Part shown: positions 1 through 8,705 of the stretch, in pieces
How positions within the stretch are numbered: the first letter of the stretch is position 1
Layout of the letters: every line of letters begins with the position of its first letter
Source of the DNA: an uncultured Clostridia bacterium
Lineage (GTDB): Bacteria; Bacillota_A; Clostridia; TANB77; CAG-508
Length of the DNA stretch: 64,000 bases
Direction: 5' to 3'
NCBI GenBank assembly: GCA_947624725.1
Contig: CANQLP010000003.1
Coordinates: 1-64,000, forward strand
The notes under the pieces: model-generated
Databases searched by the model: none
The model's input: the letters and a program-made list of their open reading frames with translations, nothing else
What the model was told of the DNA's origin: nothing
Translations under genes and position numbers: made by a program

Positions 1-217
1 CCTTACTTCTTGTTCTACTTGCTCTTGATAGCTTGCTATCTTGTAATCTTGGACTGTTGTTTCTGTTCTTCTGATTAATCCTCCATCTCCCATTAAGCCC
101 TTTACTCCTATTGCTGTCAATATGATTAATACTATGATGGCAATTATTAGTGATACTAGTGTGATTCCGGTCTTCTCCTTTCTTTAAGATTGTTTGGTTT
201 GGTTTTTCTTTTTTCAT
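1..217 (-). CDS. type IV prepilin-like protein, N-terminal part (one CGG site)
   Basis: Pilin or pseudopilin precursor that runs off the left edge. The ATG at 217 follows a strong TAAAGGAGG. Sixteen mostly polar, lysine-rich codons lead to an in-frame CGG at 167-169. Skipping its C gives Gly followed by ITLVSLIIAIIVLIIL, a classic class III signal (charged leader, Gly, then about 20 hydrophobic residues), so the shifted Gly would be the prepilin-peptidase -1 residue. The unshifted frame stays open but is polar and not pilin-like. An alternative upstream start in the hydrophobic frame lacks an ATG with a ribosome site. Confidence is good for the family; the exact role (pilus, pseudopilus, competence) is unknown. 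Confidence 0.75.
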   Translation of the reverse strand, partial: MKKEKPNQTILKKGEDRNHTSITNNCHHSINHIDSNRSKGLNGRWRINQKNRNNSPRLQDSKLSRASRTRSK

Positions 218-228
218 TGTTTGGTTTT
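198..228. repeat. 31-bp direct repeat, copy 1
   Basis: A 31-base segment (198-228) recurs at 396-426. On the minus strand it covers the start codon and first codons of both the pilin-like gene and the small upstream ORF, so both begin MKKEKPN. It looks like a duplicated translation-start region. Confidence 0.8.
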
Positions 229-280
229 TCTCCTCCTTTACTTAGCTATTTTAAACCATACCAAAAAGACACAGGAAAAC

Positions 281-415
281 TTACATGCTAAAATTACACA
301 TAAGTATCATGTGTCTTATATTACCCTTCTTATTCCATTGTAAATTATCCCCTAGTTTATGCAAAAATTGGCATAAAGCTACTAGGGCTTTTGCGTTTGG
401 TTTTTCTTTTTTCAT
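281..415 (-). CDS. small ORF (44 aa) in the leader of the pilin-like gene
   Basis: ATG at 415, TAA at 281, in the transcript that leads into the pilin-like gene. Its first seven codons (MKKEKPN) are identical to those of the pilin-like gene because of the 31-bp repeat. The rest shows no recognisable domain. The middle overlaps a stem-loop (about 350-385, CCCTAG/CTAGGG with TTTATGC/GCATAAA). It may be a leader peptide, a remnant of a duplicated pilin start, or non-coding. Confidence 0.35.
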   Translation of the reverse strand: MKKEKPNAKALVALCQFLHKLGDNLQWNKKGNIRHMILMCNFSM

Positions 416-426
416 TGTTTGGTTTT
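396..426. repeat. 31-bp direct repeat, copy 2
   Basis: Second copy of the 198-228 segment, covering the start of the small ORF at 281-415. Confidence 0.8.
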
Positions 427-476
427 CCTTTTTTGGTTTGGTTTTTTAGAATTAGTTTCTCCTAAATCTTATTTTC

Positions 477-505
477 ATTATACCCATTTGTTTTTCAATT
501 GTCAA
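477..505 (-). promoter_or_regulatory. sigma-A promoter for the pilin-like gene
   Basis: On the minus strand a perfect TTGACA (500-505), a 17-base spacer and a perfect TATAAT (477-482). It lies just downstream of murI and points to the small ORF and pilin-like gene. Confidence 0.8.
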
Positions 506-542
506 TAACAAACTTTGACATTTTTTGCAATATTTGTATAAA

Positions 543-1333
543 TTATTTTTCTTCTTCTATACTCCATATCTTATCAAATTCTGTATAAATTGTTTTAGCA
601 ATATTTTCAAATTCTTCTGTCTTTTTACTCAAGAATACCTCAATTTTTCTATCCATATGTATATTATCTATAAAGGAATATCTGTTTTTTAAATACCCTG
701 CTACTGTTTTCCCTGTATTAATCAAATTTACTTCATAACCGAAGTTCTTCTCTTATTATCTCATCATATATTGGGTAATGAGTACAACCGAAGTATTATA
801 TCTTTTATTTTTCTTTCCTTAAATACTTCCATATATTCCTTTATTATTTTTCTTCCCTCTTCACTTTTTGCCTTTCCTTCTTCTGCAACTGTTGCCATCA
901 TTGGGCATGCTTTATTTATTACTTCGATATTTGGAATCCTCGAAATTAATGCTCTTCCCCATGAATTACTTTTTATAGTTCCGACTGTTGCAATAACTCC
1001 TATTTGTTTTAAATTTAATTTTTCTACATAATCAACTGTCGGCTCTATTATCCCTATAATTGGAACAGAAAATATTTTTCTTAGTTCATCTAATGCATAG
1101 CTTGTTGCTGTTCCACATGCTATTACTATCAATTTTACATTTTTTGAAAGTAAAAATTTTACATTATTTATTGAGTATTTTATAATTTCTTCTTTGCTTT
1201 TAGAACCATATGGAAAGTTTAATGTATCTCCTAAATATACAATATCTTCTTTTGGAAATGCTATCATTATTTCTTTTAAAACTGTAAGACCACCTACACC
1301 TGAATCAAATATTCCAATTGGACCATCTTCCAT
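543..1333 (-). CDS. murI: glutamate racemase (two CGG sites)
   Basis: Interconverts L- and D-glutamate for peptidoglycan synthesis in the cytoplasm. The N-terminus has IGIFDSGVGGLTV and the first catalytic cysteine in ACGTATSYA. The frame breaks at CGG 788-790; skipping C gives ILGCTHYP, which contains the second catalytic cysteine and the family HYP motif. It breaks again at CGG 739-741, where the shift gives LGYEVNLINTG and runs to the TAA at 543. With both shifts the protein has 262 residues, the normal family length; without them it would lose the catalytic Cys-His. Start ATG at 1333. This is one of the clearest cases that the breaks are decoded rather than inactivating. Confidence 0.93.
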
Positions 1334-1431
1334 AAATCAATTTTCCTTTCCTTATTTAATATTACTTATATAATTTTAACATATTATCTCAATATTTTTA
1401 ATAGATTTTTTTATCTTTTATTATCTTTGGA

Positions 1432-1460
1432 TTGACATTAAGAATAATTTATTTTAATAT
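1432..1460 (+). promoter_or_regulatory. probable promoter of the GHKL kinase gene
   Basis: In the 224-base gap after murI there is TTGACA, about 17 bases, then TAATAT, upstream of the kinase start at 1558. Nothing else is recognised in the gap. Confidence 0.5.
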
Positions 1461-1557
1461 AGCTTTTGGTAAATTTTGGAATATATTCTTTTGTTTTTAT
1501 AACATATAACTGGCTATATTTCTATAGTTGTAGTCCTTATTTTAGGAGTGTTTACTT

Positions 1558-2433
1558 ATGAAAAATAATCAATGTAAAAAAGATTACATTATTTTAATGA
1601 TTAACTTTATACTTTTAATATTATGCTTGATATTTTTATCATTGACAATTGTATTTTATAACGATAATTCGTCTATCTATATGCTTATGTTTTGTGTAGT
1701 TTTATTTACTTTATATTTCTTTACAAGTTCTTTTGGATTATCACAGACTAAAAGAATAAAAAATATTTTATTGTCTTTAGAGCAATCCAAATTGCATATT
1801 AAGACTTTACAAACATTATATGATGGTGTTCGCTCTTTTAAACATGATTTTTTTAATATTATGCAATCTATTGAGGGATATATAAAAACTCATAACCCTA
1901 TCGCACTACAAAAATATTATGATGAAATAAAATTAGAATGTGATAATTTTAATAGTTTATCTGCTCTAGATCCAGAAACGATTGATGAACCTGCTCTTTA
2001 TAATTTAATTAATGCAAAATATCATAAAGCAGAGCAAAACGGGATTTCGTTTGATATGAAATTTTTAGTAAAATTTAGCACTTTAGGTATTTCTCCTTAT
2101 TCTTTTTCAAAAATATTAGGAATTCTCCTAGATAATGCAATAGAAGCTGCAAAAGATTCAAAGGAAAAGAAAATAATTCTTGAGGTAATGCCAAGGCTTA
2201 TGCCTGATAGCTCTAAAAGGCATATCAATATAACAATTGAAAATTCTTATTCTAATAAAGATGTAGATTTATCTAGAATTTCTGAAAAAGGTTTTACTTC
2301 AAAAAATGATGATTCAAATTCACATGGTTTAGGTTTATGGAATGTTCAGAATATCTTGAAGAAATATGATAATTTAAGTCTTCATACTTCAAAAGATAAG
2401 GATTTCTTTAAACAGGTTTTAGAAATTTCTTAA
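1558..2433 (+). CDS. GHKL-type sensor histidine kinase (AgrC/CitA-like)
   Basis: 291 residues. Two hydrophobic segments (about 10-65) anchor it in the membrane. A short helical region has the phospho-acceptor motif FKHDFFN (about residue 95), typical of kinases that pair with LytTR-type regulators. The ATPase domain has an N-box (GILLDNAIEAAKDS) and a G-box (SHGLGLWNVQ). No sensor domain beyond the membrane part and no adjacent response regulator are visible, so its signal and partner are unknown. It contains no in-frame CGG and reads through intact. Confidence 0.85.
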   Translation: MKNNQCKKDYIILMINFILLILCLIFLSLTIVFYNDNSSIYMLMFCVVLFTLYFFTSSFGLSQTKRIKNILLSLEQSKLHIKTLQTLYDGVRSFKHDFFNIMQSIEGYIKTHNPIALQKYYDEIKLECDNFNSLSALDPETIDEPALYNLINAKYHKAEQNGISFDMKFLVKFSTLGISPYSFSKILGILLDNAIEAAKDSKEKKIILEVMPRLMPDSSKRHINITIENSYSNKDVDLSRISEKGFTSKNDDSNSHGLGLWNVQNILKKYDNLSLHTSKDKDFFKQVLEIS

Positions 2434-2437
2434 AAGA

Positions 2438-2490
2438 AAAAATGTATATAATAATTAATTTTTATTAAGAACTAATTATTATATACATTT
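2438..2490. terminator. bidirectional terminator between the kinase and the pseudouridine synthase
   Basis: An approximately 19-bp stem (AAAATGTATATAATAATTA with its complement), A-rich before and T-rich after. It sits immediately after the frameshifted stop of the rluA-type gene at 2491; the unshifted frame would read into the hairpin. Confidence 0.85.
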
Positions 2491-3183
2491 TTAATTTATA
2501 TTTGTGTTTTCTAATATAATCCATGAGCCGTATTTTTTCTGGGACAGACATAAACTCCATTCTTTCCTTTGTTACTGGATGTATAAAGCTTAATTTATAT
2601 GCCCAAAGACAAATTTGTTTTCCTCTGCCTCTTGTCCCATATTTTTGGTCTCCACATATGCTATGTCCACAAGATTTTAGTTGAACTCTTATTTGATGAT
2701 GTCTTCCAGTATGCAAATGAATTTTTAAGACAGACAAATTAATTTCTTCATCATATTTTAAAACTTCATAATCAAGTTTTGCAAATTTTGCACCTTTTGT
2801 ACCTTCTTTTACTTCCTGACTTGTATTTTTCCTTTCATTCTTAAGAAGGTAGCTTTCAAGAGTTCCCTGTTTTTGCTCCATTTTTCCGGTCTACGATACA
2901 TAAATATTCTTTTTCAAATTCTCTTAAGCGTACTTCTTCACTAAGTCTTGATGCTGCTTTTGAAGTTTTGGCAAATACCATAACTCCACCGAACTGGTCT
3001 ATCTAACCTATGAACTAGTGCTAAATATACATTTCCTGGTTTTTTATATTTTTCTTTTAAATATGATTTTACTATGCTTAACATATCCATATCTTCTGTC
3101 TTGTCAGCTTGAGATGGAATATTGGGCATTTTTTCTACAACTATTATGTGGTTGTCTTCATATATTACTTTTAGTTTGTTCAT
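2491..3183 (-). CDS. RluA-family pseudouridine synthase (three CGG sites)
   Basis: Converts uridine to pseudouridine in rRNA or tRNA. ATG at 3183 overlaps the stop of the methyltransferase gene (ATGA), so the two are co-translated. The N-terminus (VIYEDNHIIVVEKMPNIPSQ) and the catalytic motif HRLDRPVGGVMVF are joined through CGG 2989-2991. The second break (CGG 2886-2888) gives CIVDGKMEQ. The third (CGG 2528-2530) changes the C-terminus from a lysine-rich tail to PEKIGSWIILEN with a stop just before the terminator hairpin. With all three shifts the protein has 229 residues. The conserved catalytic Asp lies in HRLDR. The third shift rests on tail sense and terminator placement, so it is less certain than the first two. 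Confidence 0.88.
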
Positions 3184-4058
3184 TTTTTTCCTCCATTTGT
3201 TTCCCATCTGCCATATATACCACAAGGAAGAACAAGAAAAGAATCCTTCATTTGAAGTCCTATTTCTCCTGATGTTACCTTTCCATCATATCTTTTACAA
3301 ATAGTTAAATTTAATATATTTTCTAATACTTTAGCTGATATCCCTGTTGTATATGAATTTATCAAGAAAAATAAAGGATCGTCTGTAAGAACCTCCTCAC
3401 ATAATTCTACTAATTCGTTTATGTTTTCTTCAAATTGCCATACTTCTCCATTTGTACCTCTACCATATGATGGAGGGTCCATGATTATGGCATCATATTT
3501 GCTACCTCTTCTTATTTCTCTTTTTACAAATTTTATTACATCGTCAACTATGTATCTTACAGGCTTTTTATCAAGTCCAGATGAAACTACATTTTCTTTT
3601 GCCCATAGAGTCATTCCTTTTGAACTATCTACATGGCATACACTTGCTCCTGCACTAAGGCATGCAACTGTTGCCCCTCCTGTATATGCAAATAGATTTA
3701 AGACTTTTATTTCTCTTTTTGCAGATTTTATTTTATTTATCATCCACTCCCAATTTACAGCTTGTTCAGGAAATAGCCCTGTGTGTTTGAAGCCCATTGG
3801 CTTTATATTAAATGTTAAATTTTTGTATTTTACGCTCCAACTTTCAGGCAATTTCTTTTTATATTCCCATGAACCACCACCTGTTTTACTTCTTCTATAA
3901 ATAGCATCAGCTTTTTTCCAAAGTTCAGGTTTTTGCTTGTTTTTCCAAATTATTTGTGGATCTGGTCTGATTAGAATTATATTATTCCATCTTTCTAATT
4001 TTTCGCCATTTGCCATGTCTAATAATTCGTAATCTTCAAAGTTTTTTGCTATGTCCAT
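3180..4058 (-). CDS. class I SAM-dependent methyltransferase (RlmI/RlmK-like)
   Basis: 292 residues. SAM-binding motif I is VLNLFAYTGGAT (about 145) and the catalytic-loop motif is DPPSYGRG (about 203), as in 23S rRNA cytosine/guanine methyltransferases of the RlmI/RlmK group. An N-terminal substrate-binding part precedes it. It lies directly upstream of, and overlaps by four bases, the pseudouridine synthase, so both are probably RNA modification enzymes. It contains no CGG. The exact target base cannot be decided here. Confidence 0.82.
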   Translation of the reverse strand: MDIAKNFEDYELLDMANGEKLERWNNIILIRPDPQIIWKNKQKPELWKKADAIYRRSKTGGGSWEYKKKLPESWSVKYKNLTFNIKPMGFKHTGLFPEQAVNWEWMINKIKSAKREIKVLNLFAYTGGATVACLSAGASVCHVDSSKGMTLWAKENVVSSGLDKKPVRYIVDDVIKFVKREIRRGSKYDAIIMDPPSYGRGTNGEVWQFEENINELVELCEEVLTDDPLFFLINSYTTGISAKVLENILNLTICKRYDGKVTSGEIGLQMKDSFLVLPCGIYGRWETNGGKK

Positions 4059-4081
4059 TCGTGCTTTATCCTTTCTTTAAA

Positions 4082-4183
4082 TTATAGATTTGATAGTACA
4101 TTATAAAAACTTATAATTAATGCGATATAAACTACTGTAAATATCAATCCCATTCCTAAAATAAACATCATAAATTTTTTCAT
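4082..4183 (-). CDS. small single-pass membrane protein (33 aa)
   Basis: ATG at 4183 after AAAGGAA, TAA at 4082. The peptide starts MKKF and is almost entirely one hydrophobic segment (FILGMGLIFTVVYIALIIS). It lies between uvrC and the methyltransferase gene on the same strand. No family recognised; the good ribosome site and composition argue it is real. Confidence 0.55.
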   Translation of the reverse strand: MKKFMMFILGMGLIFTVVYIALIISFYNVLSNL

Positions 4184-4292
4184 TTGTAAATTTCCTTTCT
4201 AGGGTTAACTTTTGTTTAAATTGTCCCCTAGTAATAATGTTTATTCGAAATATCGGATTTTAATTACTATTTTTCATCTAAAAATTTTTTCT

Positions 4293-6084
4293 TTATTTTA
4301 GCTTTTCTTTTATTTTTTTAGCTAAATTTTCATTTATACCTTTGATTTTTGTTAATTCGCTTAAATCTGCATTTTTTATTTTTTCTATGTTCTTAAATTT
4401 CTTTAGTAATTCCTCTTTTTTCTTTGGACCGATTCCTTCTATATCGTCTAATGCTGATTTTGACATTTCTTTATCTCTTAATTTTCTATGATATTCTATT
4501 GCTGTATCATGAACAGTATCTTGAAATCTTGTAATTAAATTTAATGCATTTTCTGAAAGTGGAATTTCTTTTCTTTCTTCATTTATTAATGCTTTTGTTC
4601 TATGTTTATCGTTTTTTACCATTCCATATATAGGAATATTTACATTGCACTTTTTACACGCATCAAGTGCAGCTCTTATTTGTGTAATTCCACCGTCTAC
4701 GAATATCATATCTGGAAGAGCCCCAAATCCACCTTTTTCGTTTTGAATAGAATGCATTAATCTTCTTTCTATTGCCTCTTCCATACATCTTGGGTCATCT
4801 TGTCCAAAAACTGTTTTTATTTTTAGTCTTCTAGATAGTGATTTATTTATTTTTCCGGTTTTCCATAACACACATTCCGGCATACTGTATTTGTACCAGA
4901 TATGTTTGATATATCGAAGGTTTCGATTTTTATAGGTATTTTACTTAAGTTTAACTTTTCTTTTAGCTCGCTTAATATTTCATATTTATCTTCTTGTTTA
5001 TTTTCTAATGTAACTTTTGCATTATTTTTTGCCATTTCTACAAATCTTAGTTTTTCTCCCTTTTTTGGAGATTTTATTTCTACTTTTCTACCCATATTAT
5101 TTGATAAAATTTCTGAAAGTATTTCTTCGTCTTCTATTTCTTCTTCTATCATTATTTTATTTGGTATATTATCATTTTCTAAATAGTATTCTTTGATAAA
5201 TCCTGAAAGTATTTCTTTATTTTCCATATCTCTTAATTCATCAAAGAAGAAATGTTCTCTTCCTATCATTTTACTTCCACGCACAAAAAATACTTCAATG
5301 CATACACTGATTTCATTTCTAGCAATTCCTATTACATCTATATCAGTGTTTACTGCATTTGAAACTTTTTGTTTTTGTGATATATTTTCTATTGCTTGGA
5401 TTTTATCTCTTATATTTGCCGCTTCCTCATATTTTTGCTTAGCTGCTGCTTCTTTCATTTCTTCTTCCAATTCTTTTTTTATCTTGTCTATTTTTCCTTC
5501 AAGCAATAATATGATTTGGTCAATTTGTTTTTTATACTCTACTTTAGAAACATCATTTACGCAAGGTCCAAGACATCTTCCTATATGATAATTTAGGCAG
5601 ACTCTTCTATTTTTCTTAAAGTTTCTGCATTGTCTTATTTTAAATCTAGCTTTAATAAAATCCACCATTTCTTTTGCACTTCCTGGATTTGCATATGGTC
5701 CAAAATATCTTGAGCCGGTCTTTTATTAATCTCCTTGTGATGTATACATTTGGGTATTCTTCAGCAAGTGTAAGTTTAATGTATGGATAGCTTTTATCAT
5801 CTTTTAACAATACATTAAATTTTGGTCTATTCTTTTTTATTAAATTGCACTCTAAAATTAAAGCTTCCGCTTCATTGTCTGTAACAATGTATTCAAAGTG
5901 GTCTATAAGTGAGACCATCCTTTCTATCCTTGCTGTTTTATTATTTTTTCTAAAGTATTGTCTTACTCTATTTTTTAATACAACAGCTTTTCCGACATAT
6001 ATAATTTTATCGTTTTTGTCTTTCATTAAATATACGCCGAGGTTTTTCTGGAAGCTTTTTTAATTCTTCTTCTATATTAAACAT
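4293..6084 (-). CDS. uvrC: excinuclease ABC subunit C (four CGG sites)
   Basis: Nuclease of UvrABC nucleotide excision repair. ATG at 6084. The GIY-YIG domain starts [23 protein letters not shown], where the Gly comes from CGG 6037-6039. CGG 5715-5717 gives [14 protein letters not shown], joining it to the Cys-rich [13 protein letters not shown] region, UvrB-binding helices and the RNase H-like domain. Two further sites only 22 bases apart (CGG 4877-4879 and 4855-4857) give VCGMCVMENGKINK. The C-terminus has the double helix-hairpin-helix ([14 protein letters not shown]). With four shifts the length is 595 residues, typical of UvrC. No alternative start restores these frames. Confidence 0.94.
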
Positions 6085-6098
6085 TTTTTCCTCTTTAT

Positions 6099-6617
6099 TT
6101 ATCCTTCTAAATAAGCGACATATGGAATATTTCTATAATTATTATCTATATCGAATCCAAATCCAACTATGTATTTGTTTGGAATATTAAATCCTATATA
6201 ATCTATTGGAACTTCCACTTGTCTTCTTTCTGGCTTATTTGCAAGTGCACATACTTTTAATGTTCTAGGATTTTTAGCTCTTAAATGTTCTAGTAAATAT
6301 TTCATACTTATTCCTGTATCTATTATGTCTTCAACTACTAATACATCTTTTCCTTCTATTGATTCTCTTAAGTCTGTAAGTAGTGTGACTTCTCCTGTTG
6401 TATTTTCTCCTTGATAACTTGATATTGTTATAAATTCGTATTTTAGTTTTGATTTCATTTTTAGTGTTAGTTCTACTGTGAAAAATACTGCCCCTCTCAT
6501 AACACATATAACTGTTACCTCTTTGCCTTTGTAATCTTCGTCTATTTGCTCTGCAAGTTCTGCAATTCTTTTGTCCAATTCTTCTTTACTTATTAGTTCT
6601 TTAAAATTTTCGTACAT
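6099..6617 (-). CDS. hpt: hypoxanthine phosphoribosyltransferase
   Basis: Purine salvage enzyme converting hypoxanthine/guanine with PRPP to IMP/GMP. 172 residues, typical length. The PRPP-binding loop is VLVVEDIIDTGIS, and the C-terminal IGFNIPNKYIVGFGFD matches bacterial Hpt. It is just upstream of uvrC on the same strand. No in-frame CGG. Confidence 0.93.
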   Translation of the reverse strand: MYENFKELISKEELDKRIAELAEQIDEDYKGKEVTVICVMRGAVFFTVELTLKMKSKLKYEFITISSYQGENTTGEVTLLTDLRESIEGKDVLVVEDIIDTGISMKYLLEHLRAKNPRTLKVCALANKPERRQVEVPIDYIGFNIPNKYIVGFGFDIDNNYRNIPYVAYLEG

Positions 6618-6783
6618 TTTTGCTTTTCCTTTCTTTTTTATTTTATATTAAAAGTATGTTTTGATTGCCTATTTATATTAATTATACTATTGTTTAAACA
6701 TTTTTTCAATTCTTATTTACAAATTTTAGCCCTTGTGTTATAATTTCAAATGTAAAATTATATATAGGGAGGAATGTAAAAAT

Positions 6784-7692
6784 ATGAATCAGATATTATA
6801 TACATCTGAAAATAGAACTAAAGGACCACTTCCAATTAAAACAGTTGTGAGATTTTTTGCAATAGCAATTATTGTTCTTGGCATAATATTTATTGGTCAA
6901 AGTGCTTATTCTATGTTTACTTCTAATTCGCCTGAAGATTCTGGTATAGCTACCACTAATCCTAAAATCGAGTTTGCAAAAGATGGTAATAACGCAGTTG
7001 TATCTGTATCTTATGAAAAATCTATTGCATTAATTAAGTATAAATGGAATAATGGTGAAGAAAAAGTTGTTAGAGGTAATTCAGAAAAAGAAGTTGTTAT
7101 ATCTGATATTAGTATTCCTTCTGGTACAAATATTCTTACCGTTACTGCTAGTGCCGATGATGGTAAGGCTATAACTTTAGATCATGAATATACATATGAA
7201 GGAATTTCCATAGATTTATCTGTTATAAATAATTCTGATATAAAAATTGTTGCAACAGATGTTACTGGTCTTACTTCATTAAAATATAGATGGAATAATG
7301 AAGAAGCAAAGGAAGTATTCCCTAACGAGGAGGGTGGAACTACAATTGAGCAATTAACACCAATACCTTCTGGTTTGAATACTCTTTATATTGATGTTGT
7401 TAATACTTCAAATCTTACTTTATCAAAAGAGCAAGAGGTTAAAGGAAATAAGAGACCTGAAATTTCATTATACATCGACGATGCCGATGGTAATTTGTAT
7501 GTTACTATAAAAGATGATGAAGGTGTTGATGATGTTAAACAACAAATAAATAATGGTGAAACAAAGACTTTTGAAGCACATGGAGAAAAGGAATTTACTT
7601 ATAATTATCATATTGGAGCTGAAAAAGTTATTATATCTATAACTGCAACTGACATTGATGGCGTTTCAAGAAATATAAGAGTTAGAAGTTAA
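6784..7692 (+). CDS. membrane-anchored protein with three beta-sandwich-like repeats
   Basis: 302 residues. Start ATG 6784 after AGGGAGGA. An N-terminal signal-anchor (FFAIAIIVLGIIFIG) is followed by three related segments of about 80 residues; each carries a similar strand motif (IKYKWNNGEEKVV, LKYRWNNEEAKEV, VKQQINNGETKTF). These resemble Ig-like/cadherin-type extracellular repeats. No enzyme motif. It is followed 25 bases later by the GGDEF gene, so the pair may be co-transcribed. Function unknown. Confidence 0.7.
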   Translation: MNQILYTSENRTKGPLPIKTVVRFFAIAIIVLGIIFIGQSAYSMFTSNSPEDSGIATTNPKIEFAKDGNNAVVSVSYEKSIALIKYKWNNGEEKVVRGNSEKEVVISDISIPSGTNILTVTASADDGKAITLDHEYTYEGISIDLSVINNSDIKIVATDVTGLTSLKYRWNNEEAKEVFPNEEGGTTIEQLTPIPSGLNTLYIDVVNTSNLTLSKEQEVKGNKRPEISLYIDDADGNLYVTIKDDEGVDDVKQQINNGETKTFEAHGEKEFTYNYHIGAEKVIISITATDIDGVSRNIRVRS

Positions 7693-7717
7693 AAATTATT
7701 AAAATGGAGTTTAAATT

Positions 7718-8653
7718 ATGATACAAGAAATATTTATTGTAGAAGATGAAAAACTAATTGAACCTGCTTTGAAATCAGAATTTAAAGAAAATAAAGATAT
7801 TGTTTTAAAATCAATATTGTCTTCTGATTTGAAAAATCATTTATCAGACCTACCTGCTTTAATTCTTATTAATGAAGAGGGACTTAAAGGTGTAAATAGT
7901 GTAGATTTATGTAAGCTAATTAAAGATAGTGAAGATAATAGTTCTACTCCTGTTATAGTCTTGACTGATGATACTTCTACAGAGCATGAACAAGAGCTTT
8001 TAAAAGAACAAATTTTGTATTGCGTAAATAAATCAATATCTTATAAGTCTTTAGGATATATGATTAACAATATTATAACGCTAGTTTCTATAAACAGAGG
8101 TATTAGTCCTCTTACAAAGTTACCTGGTAATATACCAATTCAAGCAGAGCTTAAAAAGAGACTTACTAAAAATCAAGAGTTTGCTGTTTTATATTTCGAC
8201 CTAGATAATTTTAAAGCATATAATGATACTTATGGATTTTTGGGTGGAGATGAAATTATAAAGCTTGCTGCTAAAATAATTGTAAATAATGTAAATGCAG
8301 ATGAGAATAATCATAATTTCATTGGACATATTGGTGGAGATGATTTTGTTGCCTTGGTTGCTAATGAAGATTATGAGTCAATTTGTCAAAATATTATTTT
8401 AGAATTTGATAAAAGAGTCCTTGACTATTTTTCTGATGAGGATAAAGAAAGGGGCTATTTGGAGGTACCAAATAGAAAAGGTATTATTGAGGAATTTCCT
8501 CTTGTTTCAATTTCTATCGGTATTGTGGAGGTTTCTAAAGGAAGATTTGATAATATTTTGGAAATCGGAGAAGTTGGTGCACAAGTAAAACATTTAGCAA
8601 AGGTAACTCCTGGTTCTGCATATGCTATAAATAGACGACTTAATAGACAATAA
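7718..8653 (+). CDS. GGDEF-domain protein with a degenerate receiver-like N-terminus
   Basis: 311 residues. The N-terminal 120 residues resemble a response-regulator receiver (EIFIVEDEKLIEP; PVIVLTDD). The second half is a diguanylate cyclase domain: FDLDNFKAYNDTYGFLGGDEI, then the active-site signature as GGDDF (about 208), and SISIGIVEV near the end. GGDDF is a tolerated variant, so activity is possible. An intact I-site is not obvious. Likely cyclic-di-GMP signalling. No in-frame CGG. Confidence 0.82.
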   Translation: MIQEIFIVEDEKLIEPALKSEFKENKDIVLKSILSSDLKNHLSDLPALILINEEGLKGVNSVDLCKLIKDSEDNSSTPVIVLTDDTSTEHEQELLKEQILYCVNKSISYKSLGYMINNIITLVSINRGISPLTKLPGNIPIQAELKKRLTKNQEFAVLYFDLDNFKAYNDTYGFLGGDEIIKLAAKIIVNNVNADENNHNFIGHIGGDDFVALVANEDYESICQNIILEFDKRVLDYFSDEDKERGYLEVPNRKGIIEEFPLVSISIGIVEVSKGRFDNILEIGEVGAQVKHLAKVTPGSAYAINRRLNRQ

Positions 8654-8705
8654 TATTTGAATATTTGTTATACCCTCTTTCATATAATTGAAAGGGGGTT
8701 TTTTT

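Noticed and set aside
198..426. Start of a CRISPR array
   Set aside because: Only two copies of the 31-bp repeat, tied to start codons; no regular spacers.
981..983. GTC GGA and many other NNC-GGN strings as further sites
   Set aside because: C is the third base of a codon; the frame continues normally.
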